Counted from the stretch's first letter, positions 17,236 to 25,387 are shown. The stretch: DNA of 64,000 nt from Mucilaginibacter rubeus (GCF_014643835.1 NZ_BMKD01000002.1:310001-374000); one strand, 5' to 3'. The notes: a model not told the origin generated them from the letters alone. Program-made: numbers and translations.

Positions 17236-17880
17236 ATGACAATACAAGATTTTGATATTCAGGTTGCTACTGCACAGCATGTAGATTATGCTACCATGAT
17301 TTGCGATGAGATGGCCGAATCGGCCAAGGCGCGCGGAACTGGTATAGCTACACGCTCGCCCGAATACGTTGCTAATAAAATGCTGGAAGGCAAGGCTGTT
17401 ATAGCCCTGCATAAAGACGGTACCTGGGCCGGTTTCTGCTATATTGAAACCTGGAGCCATGGCGACTTTGTTGCTAACTCGGGACTTATTGTTAATCCGC
17501 AGTTCCGTAAGGCTGGATTGGCAAAAGCCATCAAACACCGAATTTTCCAGTTATCGCGTACCAAATACCCTAATGCCAAAATATTTGGGTTAACAACCGG
17601 TTTGGCGGTAATGAAGATCAACTCGGAGCTTGGTTACGAGCCGGTTACCTATTCAGAACTAACCCAGGACGAAAACTTTTGGGCCGGCTGCAAAAGCTGC
17701 GTAAACTTTGACATTTTAACCAGCAAAAACCGCAAAAACTGCATGTGCACCGCCATGCTTTTTGATCCTGCCGAAAAACAAAAAGAATACGAGGAGAAAA
17801 TGCAGCGCATTACGCACAAAGCGACTTTGCTTGAGCGTATTGAGAACGCCATAAAGAAACGTATAAAACATGATGTTTAA
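17236..17880 (+). CDS. GNAT acetyltransferase, probable glutamate N-acyltransferase of arginine synthesis
   Basis: A 214-aa GNAT protein with the acyl-CoA loop region NPQFRKAGLAKAIK (~87-100). As the first gene of the arg operon it likely makes N-acetyl- or N-succinylglutamate. The C-terminal part has a cysteine cluster, CxxC at 152/155 and CxC at 169/171, that could hold a metal; this is not part of the GNAT core. There is no amino-acid-kinase domain, unlike classical ArgA. The role is inferred from context. Confidence 0.75.
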   Translation: MTIQDFDIQVATAQHVDYATMICDEMAESAKARGTGIATRSPEYVANKMLEGKAVIALHKDGTWAGFCYIETWSHGDFVANSGLIVNPQFRKAGLAKAIKHRIFQLSRTKYPNAKIFGLTTGLAVMKINSELGYEPVTYSELTQDENFWAGCKSCVNFDILTSKNRKNCMCTAMLFDPAEKQKEYEEKMQRITHKATLLERIENAIKKRIKHDV

Positions 17881-18353
17881 GGATTAGGTTAAAGGCGAAA
17901 GGTTAAAGGCGAAAGGTTAAAGGTAGCTGCAACATAATGAGAGATTACAAAAAACTTGATGTTTGGAAAAAGGCGCATTTGCTTACAAAGCAAGTGTATG
18001 CGGATATACTGCCCATAATGCCCCGTGAAGAACAATTTGCCTTAACTAATCAACTACGTAGATCCACTTATTCTATCCCTTTAAATATAGTTGAAGGGTG
18101 TGGTAAAAACACTGATAAAGATTTCACTCATTATCTGGATAACGCGTTAGGATCTGCGCATGAAGTAGAATATACCGTTTATCTGATTTATGATCTGGGA
18201 TTTATTCCAACTGAAATTTACGATAAAACAAACACCTCGATTAACGAAGTGAAAGCGATGTTAATTGGGTTTATAAAATTTTTGAGAAGCGATAATTAAT
18301 ATAAAACGTACAAGGCGAAACCTTTTAGCTTTAACCTTTCGCCTTTAACCTTA
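17881..18353. repeat. inverted-repeat element carrying a four-helix-bundle gene
   Basis: The left arm (17887-17924) has nearly three 14-bp units of GGTTAAAGGCGAAA. The right arm (18320-18353) is its inverse (ACCTTT...CGCCTTTAACCTT), matching over at least 23 bases. Between them lies one gene, 17937-18299. A related gene-less repeat lies at 30130-30200. It sits inside the arg operon between the GNAT gene and argG. It looks like an inserted cassette, though no transposase is seen. Confidence 0.7.
17937..18299 (+). CDS. four-helix-bundle protein (23S rRNA intervening-sequence protein family)
   Basis: A 120-aa all-helical protein. Family features are the start YKKLDVWKKAHLL, LTNQLRRSTYSIPLNIVEG, and a middle helix region with GSAHEVEYTVYLIYDLG. 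Relatives are encoded in intervening sequences of 23S rRNA genes and as stand-alone copies. The molecular role is unknown; family structures are pentameric helical bundles. Its place in an arginine operon, inside inverted repeats, argues that it is a passenger rather than a pathway gene. Confidence 0.85.
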   Translation: MRDYKKLDVWKKAHLLTKQVYADILPIMPREEQFALTNQLRRSTYSIPLNIVEGCGKNTDKDFTHYLDNALGSAHEVEYTVYLIYDLGFIPTEIYDKTNTSINEVKAMLIGFIKFLRSDN

Positions 18354-18357
18354 AAAA

Positions 18358-19551
18358 ATGAAAAAAGTAGTATTAGCTTATAGCGGAGGTTTGGATACCT
18401 CATTTTGCTGTATTTATTTAACACAGGATCTTGGTTATGAGGTTCACTCGGTTATTGTAAATACCGGCGGTTTTAGCGAGGAAGAGTTAAAAGGCGTTGA
18501 GGAACGCGCTTATAAAATGGGCGTTACTTCGCATCATGTGGTTGATGAAACCGAAAACTTTTACAACACCTGCGTACGCTTTTTAATTTATGGTAACGTA
18601 TTAAAAAACAATACCTATCCGCTATCTGTAAGTGCCGAGCGCGTAAGCCAGGCAACTGCTATTGCTAACTACGCTAAAGAAATTGGTGCCGAATTTGTTG
18701 CCCACGGCAGCACCGGGGCCGGTAACGACCAGGTGCGTTTTGATATGATCTTCAATATCCTTGTACCGGAAGTAAAGATCATCACTCCTATCCGCGACCT
18801 GAAACTGAGCCGCGAAGAAGAGATCGAATACCTGAAAAAACATGGTGTTGATATGAACTTCGAAAAAGCTAAGTATTCTATCAACAAAGGGATCTGGGGT
18901 ACATCGGTAGGTGGTAAAGAAACTTTGACTTCAAACCTTGGCCTGCCAGAAGAAGCATGGCCTACCCAGGTAACTGCATCTGAAGTAAAAGATCTTGTGC
19001 TTACTTTTGAAAAAGGTGAGTTGGTAGCCATCGGTGATGAAAAATACGATCATCCAACAAAAGCTATCCAGGCCTTACAGGCTATTGCTCAGCCTTATGG
19101 CATTGGCCGGGATATTCACGTTGGTGATACCATTATCGGCATTAAAGGCCGTGTAGGCTTTGAGGCCGCTGCTCCTATGGTGATCATCAAAGCTCACCAT
19201 ACTTTAGAGAAACATGTGCTAACCAAATGGCAGCTTTCATGGAAAGATCAGTTATCATCTTTCTATGGCAACTGGCTGCATGAAGGTCAGTTCCATGACC
19301 CGATCATGCGCAATATCGAAGCTTTTTTAACCGATACTCAGAAAAACGTTACAGGTAAAGTATTTGTTCAGTTACACCCATATCGCTTCCAGGTAGTAGG
19401 CATTGAATCACCATACGATCTGATGTCGAACAAGTTTGGCAGCTATGGAGAAATGAACAACGCCTGGAGCGGCGAAGACGTTAAAGGGTTCTCCAAAATA
19501 TTTGGCAACCAGGTAATGATCTATCATAAAGTAAACAGCCAAAATGATTAA
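18358..19551 (+). CDS. argG: argininosuccinate synthase
   Basis: This enzyme joins citrulline and aspartate with ATP to form argininosuccinate. It is 397 aa, with the PP-motif AYSGGLDTS at residues 6-14 and the substrate loops GSTGAGNDQVRF and YSINKGIWG. The length is normal for the type. Its start lies only 4 bases after the right repeat arm, so its ribosome binding site is inside or next to the repeat. The cupin gene overlaps its 3' end by 8 bases. Confidence 0.97.
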   Translation: MKKVVLAYSGGLDTSFCCIYLTQDLGYEVHSVIVNTGGFSEEELKGVEERAYKMGVTSHHVVDETENFYNTCVRFLIYGNVLKNNTYPLSVSAERVSQATAIANYAKEIGAEFVAHGSTGAGNDQVRFDMIFNILVPEVKIITPIRDLKLSREEEIEYLKKHGVDMNFEKAKYSINKGIWGTSVGGKETLTSNLGLPEEAWPTQVTASEVKDLVLTFEKGELVAIGDEKYDHPTKAIQALQAIAQPYGIGRDIHVGDTIIGIKGRVGFEAAAPMVIIKAHHTLEKHVLTKWQLSWKDQLSSFYGNWLHEGQFHDPIMRNIEAFLTDTQKNVTGKVFVQLHPYRFQVVGIESPYDLMSNKFGSYGEMNNAWSGEDVKGFSKIFGNQVMIYHKVNSQND

Positions 19552-19900
19552 TACGGCGTTTTCAAAAGGTGACTGCATAAAGCATTATAACTGGGGCGAT
19601 GATTGCCACGGATGGACCTTCATTGATACTGAAGCCCTGTCCGTTAAGCAGGAGCTGATGCCGCCAGATACTGCAGAGCAATTGCATTACCACGAAAAAG
19701 CCACACAGGTGTTTTTTATTTTGAAAGGAAGGGCTACATTTTCGATAGACGGCGAGGTTACGGTATTGAAGCCCGAACAGGGTATCGAGATCCATCCGGG
19801 TCAAAAGCATTTCATCAGCAATAACGACCGGAGCGACCTCGAGTTTATTTTATATTCATATCCATCTACAAATAATGATCGGATAAATTTAGCCCCCTAA
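19544..19900 (+). CDS. cupin-domain protein
   Basis: A 118-aa single-domain cupin with LHYHEKATQVFFILKGRATF (metal ligands H and E, ~45-64) and IHPGQKHFISN (second motif, ~86-96). It overlaps argG by 8 bases, so translation is probably coupled. Small cupins may bind metals, sugars or act as isomerases; no role in arginine synthesis is known to me. Its last codons and TAA stop come from the repeat at 19890. Confidence 0.82.
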   Translation: MINTAFSKGDCIKHYNWGDDCHGWTFIDTEALSVKQELMPPDTAEQLHYHEKATQVFFILKGRATFSIDGEVTVLKPEQGIEIHPGQKHFISNNDRSDLEFILYSYPSTNNDRINLAP

Positions 19901-19915
19901 CCCCCTAAAGGGGAA
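19890..19915. repeat. TAGCCCCCTAACCCCCTAAAGGGG repeat unit
   Basis: This unit spans the cupin stop codon and the cupin-argC gap. It belongs to the same family as the units at 4277 and 20965. CCCC-TAAA-GGGG can fold into a small hairpin. Confidence 0.75.
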
Positions 19916-19929
19916 TAATTGTTAAAATT

Positions 19930-20967
19930 ATGACTGAATTTAAAGATAATAATGACGCTACTCTTGCTCCCCCTTCAGGGGGCGGGGGGGCGATACGTGC
20001 AGGCATAATTGGCGGAGCAGGGTACACCGGTGGCGAAATGCTCCGGATCCTGATCAACCATCCTAACGTGGAGATTGCTTTTGTTCATAGCAACAGCAAC
20101 GCGGGTAACTATGTTTACCAGGTACATACCGACCTGTTTGGTGATACCGATCTGAAATTTGCGGCCGAATTATCTACAGATATTGATGTACTTTTCCTTT
20201 GCGTTGGCCACGGTGATGCCAAAAAGTTCCTGGAAGCAAACGCTATTCCCGATTCGGTTAAGATCATTGATTTAAGCCAGGATTTCAGGCTTAATCAAAA
20301 CTCAACTTTAAACGGCAAAAGCTTTGTTTATGGCTTACCAGAATTAAATCGTGAAGCCATAAAAACGGCTGCTAATATTGCTAACCCGGGGTGTTTTGCT
20401 ACCTGTTTGCAATTGGGCCTGCTTCCCTTGGCTTCAAAAGGTTTGCTAAACAACGAAGTACACGTTACTGCTACAACAGGTTCAACTGGTGCAGGTCAAA
20501 GCTTGTCACCTACCTCGCATTTTACATGGCGTAATGATAACCTTTCTGTTTACAAAGCATTTAGTCACCAGCATTTAAACGAGATCGGTCAGTCATTGAG
20601 GCAGCTACAAGCCGGTTTTGATAAGGCTATCAACTTTATTCCTTACCGTGGCGATTTTACCCGTGGCATTATCGCTTCAATTTATACTGAGAGCGATCTG
20701 AGCGAGGAAGAAGCATTAGCACTTTACCAAAGCTACTACGATGGGCATCCTTTTACGCATGTCACCAATCGCAATATTGATTTAAAGCAAATTGTAAACA
20801 CCAATAAATGCTTTATCCAGGTAAAAAAACACGACAACAAAATATTCATTATCAGCATAATGGACAACTTACTTAAGGGCGCTTCCGGCCAGGCAGTACA
20901 GAACATGAACTTATTGTTCGGGCTGGACGAACGCGCAGGCTTACGACTTAAGGGAATAGCGTTTTAG
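19930..20967 (+). CDS. argC: N-acetyl-gamma-glutamyl-phosphate reductase
   Basis: This NADPH enzyme makes acyl-glutamate semialdehyde. The core starts at AGIIGGAGYTGGE (NADP motif, ~24-36). The catalytic Cys is in NPGCFATC and the His in the SHQHLNEI region. The protein is 345 aa. The first ~23 residues are extra: part of them (APPSGGGG) is encoded by a G/C-rich repeat at 19966-19991. No start codon lies between that repeat and the core, so the repeat must be translated unless a non-standard start is used. Substrate may be the acetyl or succinyl form. Confidence 0.95.
   Translation: MTEFKDNNDATLAPPSGGGGAIRAGIIGGAGYTGGEMLRILINHPNVEIAFVHSNSNAGNYVYQVHTDLFGDTDLKFAAELSTDIDVLFLCVGHGDAKKFLEANAIPDSVKIIDLSQDFRLNQNSTLNGKSFVYGLPELNREAIKTAANIANPGCFATCLQLGLLPLASKGLLNNEVHVTATTGSTGAGQSLSPTSHFTWRNDNLSVYKAFSHQHLNEIGQSLRQLQAGFDKAINFIPYRGDFTRGIIASIYTESDLSEEEALALYQSYYDGHPFTHVTNRNIDLKQIVNTNKCFIQVKKHDNKIFIISIMDNLLKGASGQAVQNMNLLFGLDERAGLRLKGIAF
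19966..19991. repeat. G/C-rich repeat inside argC
   Basis: CTCCCCCTTCAGGGGG followed by a G-run is a unit of the intergenic family (C-run, TTCA step, G-run) lying in frame at codons 13-21 of argC. Confidence 0.7.
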
Positions 20968-20992
20968 CCCCCCTGCCCCCTAAAGGGGGAGT
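20965..20992. repeat. G/C-rich repeat unit at the argC stop
   Basis: The TAG stop of argC is the first triplet of this unit, which continues with CCCCCCTGCCCCCTAAAGGG. It fills the start of the argC-argD gap and can form a CCCCC-TAAA-GGGGG hairpin. Confidence 0.75.
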
Positions 20993-21036
20993 AATTGTTT
21001 AATATTAATTTTAATTGCCTTTGAGGCTTCAATAAT

Positions 21037-22164
21037 ATGAATCTGTTCGACGTATATCCTATAAATCCGATCAACATAGTAAGAGGACAAGGAAGTTTAG
21101 TGTACGATAATCACGATACTGAATACCTTGATATGTATGGTGGTCATGCCGTTATTTCTATCGGTCATACCCATCCGCATTATGTTAAAAGATTAGAAGA
21201 TCAATTACACAAGCTTGGCTTTTACTCTAACTCTATCGAGATTCCTATTCAAAAAGAGTTAGCGCAAAAATTAGGTAAGGTTTCGGGTAAAGAAGATTAC
21301 CAATTATTCCTGTGTAACTCCGGTGCTGAAGCTAACGAGAATGCTTTAAAACTGGCTTCTTTTTATAATGGTAAAAAGAAAGTTATTGCTTTCAGCAAAT
21401 CATTTCATGGCCGTACTTCTTTAGCGGTTGCTGTAACCGATAACCCGAAGATTGTTGCGCCTATCAACGAAACTGATAACGTGATCTTTTTGCCTTGGGC
21501 AGATGAAGCCGCACTGGAAGAAGCTTTCAAAAACAATGAAATCTCTTCGGTAATTATCGAAGGCATCCAGGGTGTGGGTGGTATCCAGGTTGCACCTGAA
21601 GGCTTCCTGCAAAAAACCCGCTCGCTGTGCGACCAGTATAATGCCGTTTTCATTGCCGATTCCGTGCAATGCGGTTACGGTCGTACCGGAAAATTCTTCT
21701 CACATGATTTTGCCGGTGTGGATGCCGACATCTACAGCATGGCTAAAGGCATGGGTAATGGTTTCCCTGTTGGTGGTATTATCATATCGCCTAAAATACA
21801 GCCGGCTTATGGCATGTTGGGTACTACATTTGGTGGTAACCACTTAGCTTGTGCGGCAGGTTTAGCTGTACTTGAAACCATTGAGCAGGACAACCTATTA
21901 CAAAATGCGGCTGAAATTGGCGGCTACTTAATAAAGGAGCTTAACAAGCTGGAACAGGTTAAGGAGGTTCGTGGTCGTGGTTTAATGATCGGCATTGAAT
22001 TGCCTGAGGAATTGGCCCATGCGCGTAAAGAATTGCTGAACAAGCACCATATATTTACCGGGGAAGCTAAACCAAACGTGATCAGGCTGTTACCCGCCTT
22101 GAATTTAACTAAGGCCCATGCTGATAGGTTCCTGGAAGCTTTTGTTAATGTATTGAATCAATAA
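21037..22164 (+). CDS. argD: acetyl/succinylornithine aminotransferase
   Basis: This class-III PLP aminotransferase converts acyl-glutamate semialdehyde to N-acyl-ornithine. It is 375 aa. The PLP lysine is in YSMAKGMGNGFPVGG, with FHGRT, IIEGIQGVGG and FADSVQCGYGRTG-type motifs (here IADSVQCGYGRTG). The order argC-argD-argF' fits the acylated-ornithine pathway of Bacteroidota. The gap before argF' contains a perfect hairpin. Confidence 0.94.
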   Translation: MNLFDVYPINPINIVRGQGSLVYDNHDTEYLDMYGGHAVISIGHTHPHYVKRLEDQLHKLGFYSNSIEIPIQKELAQKLGKVSGKEDYQLFLCNSGAEANENALKLASFYNGKKKVIAFSKSFHGRTSLAVAVTDNPKIVAPINETDNVIFLPWADEAALEEAFKNNEISSVIIEGIQGVGGIQVAPEGFLQKTRSLCDQYNAVFIADSVQCGYGRTGKFFSHDFAGVDADIYSMAKGMGNGFPVGGIIISPKIQPAYGMLGTTFGGNHLACAAGLAVLETIEQDNLLQNAAEIGGYLIKELNKLEQVKEVRGRGLMIGIELPEELAHARKELLNKHHIFTGEAKPNVIRLLPALNLTKAHADRFLEAFVNVLNQ

Positions 22165-22176
22165 GACGCCCCCTCT

Positions 22177-22200
22177 AAATCTCCCCTTTAGGGGAGATTT
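22177..22200. repeat. AAATCTCCCC-TTTA-GGGGAGATTT hairpin
   Basis: A perfect 10-bp stem with a 4-nt loop lies in the argD-argF' gap. On the plus strand it is followed by A's rather than T's, so it is not a plain terminator for this operon; it may stabilise mRNA. It resembles the other C-run/G-run units. Confidence 0.7.
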
Positions 22201-22244
22201 AAAAAAATAGATAACAGAAAACACACTAATTAATTGTAAAGTTC

Positions 22245-23192
22245 ATGAAACTATTTTCTTCTGTTAATGATGTTGCCGATGTTAACGCACTTGTAAAAGA
22301 GGCATTGGCGCTTAAGCAGGATCCTTTTGCTCATCAGCAGCTTGGCAAAAATAAAACGCTGGCCCTGGTGTTTTTAAACCCAAGCCTGCGTACGCGTATG
22401 AGTACACAGAAAGCTGCCCTTAACCTGGGCATGAATGTAATGGTGCTCAATATCGATAAAGAAGGCTGGGCACTTGAACTGCGCGACGGCGTGATCATGG
22501 ACGGCACTACTGTTGAGCATATCCGTGAAGCTGCAGGCGTTATGGGACAATACGCTGATATTATCGGTGTGCGTTCGTTCCCCGGCTTAAGGAACCGCGA
22601 GGAAGATTATAGTGAGATGATTTTTAACAAGTTTGTTGAGTTTTGCAAAGTGCCGGTTGTTAGTCTGGAATCAGCAACCCGCCACCCGCTGCAAAGTTTG
22701 GCCGACTTGATCACTATTGAAGAACTGAAAACAACAGCGCGTCCTAAAGTGGTTTTAACCTGGGCGCCGCATATCAAACCTTTGCCGCAGGCTGTTCCTA
22801 ACTCATTCTCGGAGTGGATGTGCAAGGCGGATGTCGACTTCGCTATCGTGCAGCCTAAAGGATATGAGCTTTGTACCGATTTTACCCAGGGTGCAAACAT
22901 CACTTATGATCAGGACGAAGCTTTGGCCGGTGCAGATTTCATATACGTAAAAAACTGGTCGGCGTATGAGCCTTATGGCAATATATTAGGCAAACACGAA
23001 GAGTGGATGCTTACTAACAAAAAGCTGGAGCAAACCAACAATGCCAAAGTAATGCATTGCTTACCGGTACGCCGTAACCTGGAGCTTTCTGATGAAATAT
23101 TAGACGGGCCAAACTCCATTGTGGTGCACGAAGCCGGCAACCGCGTTTGGGCTGCGCAAGCGGTGCTTAAACAGATGCTGGAAAGTTTGTAA
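22245..23192 (+). CDS. argF': N-acetylornithine/N-succinylornithine carbamoyltransferase
   Basis: This 315-aa transcarbamylase makes acyl-citrulline from carbamoyl phosphate and acyl-ornithine. The carbamoyl-phosphate motif is NPSLRTRMST (in place of STRT of classical OTCases), and HCLPVRRN is the second substrate motif. IMDGTTVEHIREAAG marks the acyl-ornithine class. Whether the acyl group is acetyl or succinyl turns on residues in this loop region and is not decided here. It ends the first arg block; PaiB follows. Confidence 0.9.
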   Translation: MKLFSSVNDVADVNALVKEALALKQDPFAHQQLGKNKTLALVFLNPSLRTRMSTQKAALNLGMNVMVLNIDKEGWALELRDGVIMDGTTVEHIREAAGVMGQYADIIGVRSFPGLRNREEDYSEMIFNKFVEFCKVPVVSLESATRHPLQSLADLITIEELKTTARPKVVLTWAPHIKPLPQAVPNSFSEWMCKADVDFAIVQPKGYELCTDFTQGANITYDQDEALAGADFIYVKNWSAYEPYGNILGKHEEWMLTNKKLEQTNNAKVMHCLPVRRNLELSDEILDGPNSIVVHEAGNRVWAAQAVLKQMLESL

Positions 23193-23275
23193 GTAATTGT
23201 TATTCATATAAAAGCAAGAATCAAAGCAAATCTGTCTTGGTTCTTGCTTCTTCTTTTCTTAAATCTTTCCTCCCT

Positions 23276-23884
23276 ATGTATACTCCCAAACATTTTCAGT
23301 TAAGCGATGAGCAGGAAGCAATCAGCTTTATGCGGCGTTACAGTTTTGCAACAATTGTAACCGCTACCGATAATGTTCCATTCGCTACCCATCTGCCCTT
23401 TTTGGTAAGCAAGTGCGGTGATAAAATTGTTCTTTCATCTCATTTCGCAAAGGCAAATCCACAAGCTGCGGAGATCATCGGGAAAGATGTATTGGTAATA
23501 TTTACTGAGCCCCACGCCTATATCTCACCCAAACATTACGAAAAGGAAACCAACGTACCTACCTGGAATTATATCGCTGTACACGCTTATGGCAAAGCAA
23601 CCATTTTATCGGAGGGTGAACAAACTGCCGGTTTGCTATCGCAAATGATCAGTAATTACGAGGCTGACTATCTAACTCAATGGAATAACCTCCCTGATGA
23701 ATATAAGCAACGAATGATGAAAGGGATTGTAGCTTTTGAGATCATCGTTGATGATTTGCAGGGCAAACAAAAGCTTAGTCAAAACCGGAGCGAAACGGAG
23801 CGGGAAAATATCATAAACGAATTAAGTAATAGTGGCGATACGGTTGAAGCTGAGATTGGCAAATATATGTCGCGCCTTAAATAA
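23276..23884 (+). CDS. PaiB-family FMN-binding protein
   Basis: A ~202-aa protein of the FMN-binding negative transcriptional regulator (PaiB) type, with a split-barrel flavin fold. Family features are MYTPKHFQLSD at the start, FATIVTA, HLPFLV, PTWNYIAVHAYGKA and KGIVAFEI. I chose the ATG at 23276, which gives the usual N-terminus; an upstream in-frame start would add 13 unlike residues. The DNA-binding role reported for PaiB in Bacillus is not visible here; flavin binding is the safer call. Confidence 0.85.
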   Translation: MYTPKHFQLSDEQEAISFMRRYSFATIVTATDNVPFATHLPFLVSKCGDKIVLSSHFAKANPQAAEIIGKDVLVIFTEPHAYISPKHYEKETNVPTWNYIAVHAYGKATILSEGEQTAGLLSQMISNYEADYLTQWNNLPDEYKQRMMKGIVAFEIIVDDLQGKQKLSQNRSETERENIINELSNSGDTVEAEIGKYMSRLK

Positions 23885-23892
23885 GTTAACTA

Positions 23893-24009
23893 CCGCGGGT
23901 TTAGCGCAGCGTAACCCGTGGGGCATATCGGTTAAGTTTCCAACTTAACCGATGAAATTGAAAACTTCAAATATCGTTTACCACGGGTTACGCTGCGCTA
24001 AACCCGCGG
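23893..24009. repeat. inverted repeat with two inner hairpins (copy B)
   Basis: Arms at 23893-23921 and 23981-24009 are identical in sequence to the inner 29 bases of copy A (CCGCGGGTTTAGCGCAGCGT...). The first inner hairpin is ATCGGTTAAGTT-TCC-AACTTAACCGAT (23927-23953), the second TTGAA-AAC-TTCAA. The stem sequences differ from copy A but pairing is kept. It lies between convergent genes. Confidence 0.9.
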
Positions 24010-24031
24010 CAGATTACAGAATGTCTGAATG

Positions 24032-25279
24032 TTATTCTTCTATTTTCTTTGATGCACTGTTGATCATTCTGTTCAGCGTTAATCCCTGCACAATTACCGA
24101 AAATATAACAATAAAATAACTTCCCGACAGGATCAGATGCCTGTAAGGTGTATTAGGAAGTGACAAAGCCAACGCGATAGAAATACCGCCACGCAATCCC
24201 GCCCAGGTCATAATATTGATATTACTGTAGTTTACCTTGAGGGTACGTCGTAAAAAGGTAAGCGGTAGCATGATACTCAACCAGCGGGCTATTAAAACAG
24301 TAACAATAGAGACACTTCCCGTTACCCAATAGTTATTTACAAAGGGCAGGTTAACCAATTGCAGGCCTATCATCACAAATAAAATAGTGTTCAGGATCTC
24401 ATCAACCAGTTTCCAGAATTTCTCTAACGCCTCGTGCGACTTTTCTTTATTGTCCTGATTAATGGATTGACCGCCGGCAAATAACCCAGCAATAACAACC
24501 GATAGCGGAAGCGAGAACCCAAGCAATACGGCCAAAACTGATAGCGCCATTACCAAAGCGAGCGAGATCAATACGATAGTCTGAAAATCCTTAACCGAGC
24601 GCATCAACCGGTGAGCGACATAACCTAAAATGACGCCGGCTACTATCCCGCCAATAATTTCTTTAACAATAAGCGCTACAACCTTAGCCAGTTCAATTTT
24701 CTCTTCTCCTACCCGCGCCACCTCCAGGATGATCACAAACAGGATCAGCCCAATTCCATCATTAAACAGCGACTCACCCGAAATAATGGTTTCAAGATTG
24801 GCAGGCAATTTCGAATTGCGGATAATGGCTGCAACCGCTACCGGATCGGTGGGTGAAATCAAAGCGCCGAACAACAGACAATAGATCAGCGGCATATGGA
24901 TATGAAAAAATGGGGCTACATAAAACAACAGGCATCCAAACACCGCCGTCGAAATGATAACCCCCAATGTGCTCAGCACAAATACAGGTCGCATTTCTCT
25001 CTTCAACTTCCGGCCATCCAGGTTAAATGAGCTTGAAAAAAGCAGGAAACCAAGCAGCACATTCAATACCGCTTTTGAAAAGTTGATATTTTTGGCAAGT
25101 GTACCCAGGTAATCCGCTATCGACGAATCAATCTTATCTACAATAAGTATCGTGATAGAAGTAATGGTTGCCAGCAGTACAATGCCAATGGTGCCCGGCA
25201 GCTTAATAAAGCGGGCGTTAAGGTACGAGAATATCGCGCTGACAATAACCAGCAAAGCTATTACAACAAACAGATCCAT
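24032..25279 (-). CDS. cation:proton antiporter, CPA1 family
   Basis: A 415-aa membrane protein with about 11-12 hydrophobic segments that exchanges Na+ or K+ for H+. Conserved elements are the DPVAV motif (LISPTDPVAVAAI, ~140), FNDGIGLILF, and TWAGLRGGISIALALSLP in the late helix. There is no long cytoplasmic tail, unlike eukaryotic NHE. It is read in the same direction as the NDH-2 gene upstream, 108 bases away, so the two may be co-expressed to couple respiration and ion balance. Confidence 0.9.
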   Translation of the reverse strand: MDLFVVIALLVIVSAIFSYLNARFIKLPGTIGIVLLATITSITILIVDKIDSSIADYLGTLAKNINFSKAVLNVLLGFLLFSSSFNLDGRKLKREMRPVFVLSTLGVIISTAVFGCLLFYVAPFFHIHMPLIYCLLFGALISPTDPVAVAAIIRNSKLPANLETIISGESLFNDGIGLILFVIILEVARVGEEKIELAKVVALIVKEIIGGIVAGVILGYVAHRLMRSVKDFQTIVLISLALVMALSVLAVLLGFSLPLSVVIAGLFAGGQSINQDNKEKSHEALEKFWKLVDEILNTILFVMIGLQLVNLPFVNNYWVTGSVSIVTVLIARWLSIMLPLTFLRRTLKVNYSNINIMTWAGLRGGISIALALSLPNTPYRHLILSGSYFIVIFSVIVQGLTLNRMINSASKKIEE

Positions 25280-25282
25280 AAA

Positions 25283-25345
25283 TACTTAAAGCCAAAAGCT
25301 GAATGCACAAAGCCTAAAGCTAACAATTTGATTATAAGCAATGTG
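25283..25345. repeat. AAAGC-type dispersed repeat (pair with 56767)
   Basis: The segment has CTTAAAGCCAAAAGCTGAAT and then GCACAAAGCC and AAAGCTAACAAT. It matches, with few changes, a segment near 56767-56818. It lies between two leftward genes. Confidence 0.6.
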
Positions 25346-25387
25346 ATTACTGTTAAATTTTAATATTAAATCGCTCATCGTTTGCTT

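Noticed and set aside
17887-17924. Possible CRISPR-like tandem repeat
   Set aside because: Units of 14 bases are directly adjacent with no spacers, and no cas genes are near.
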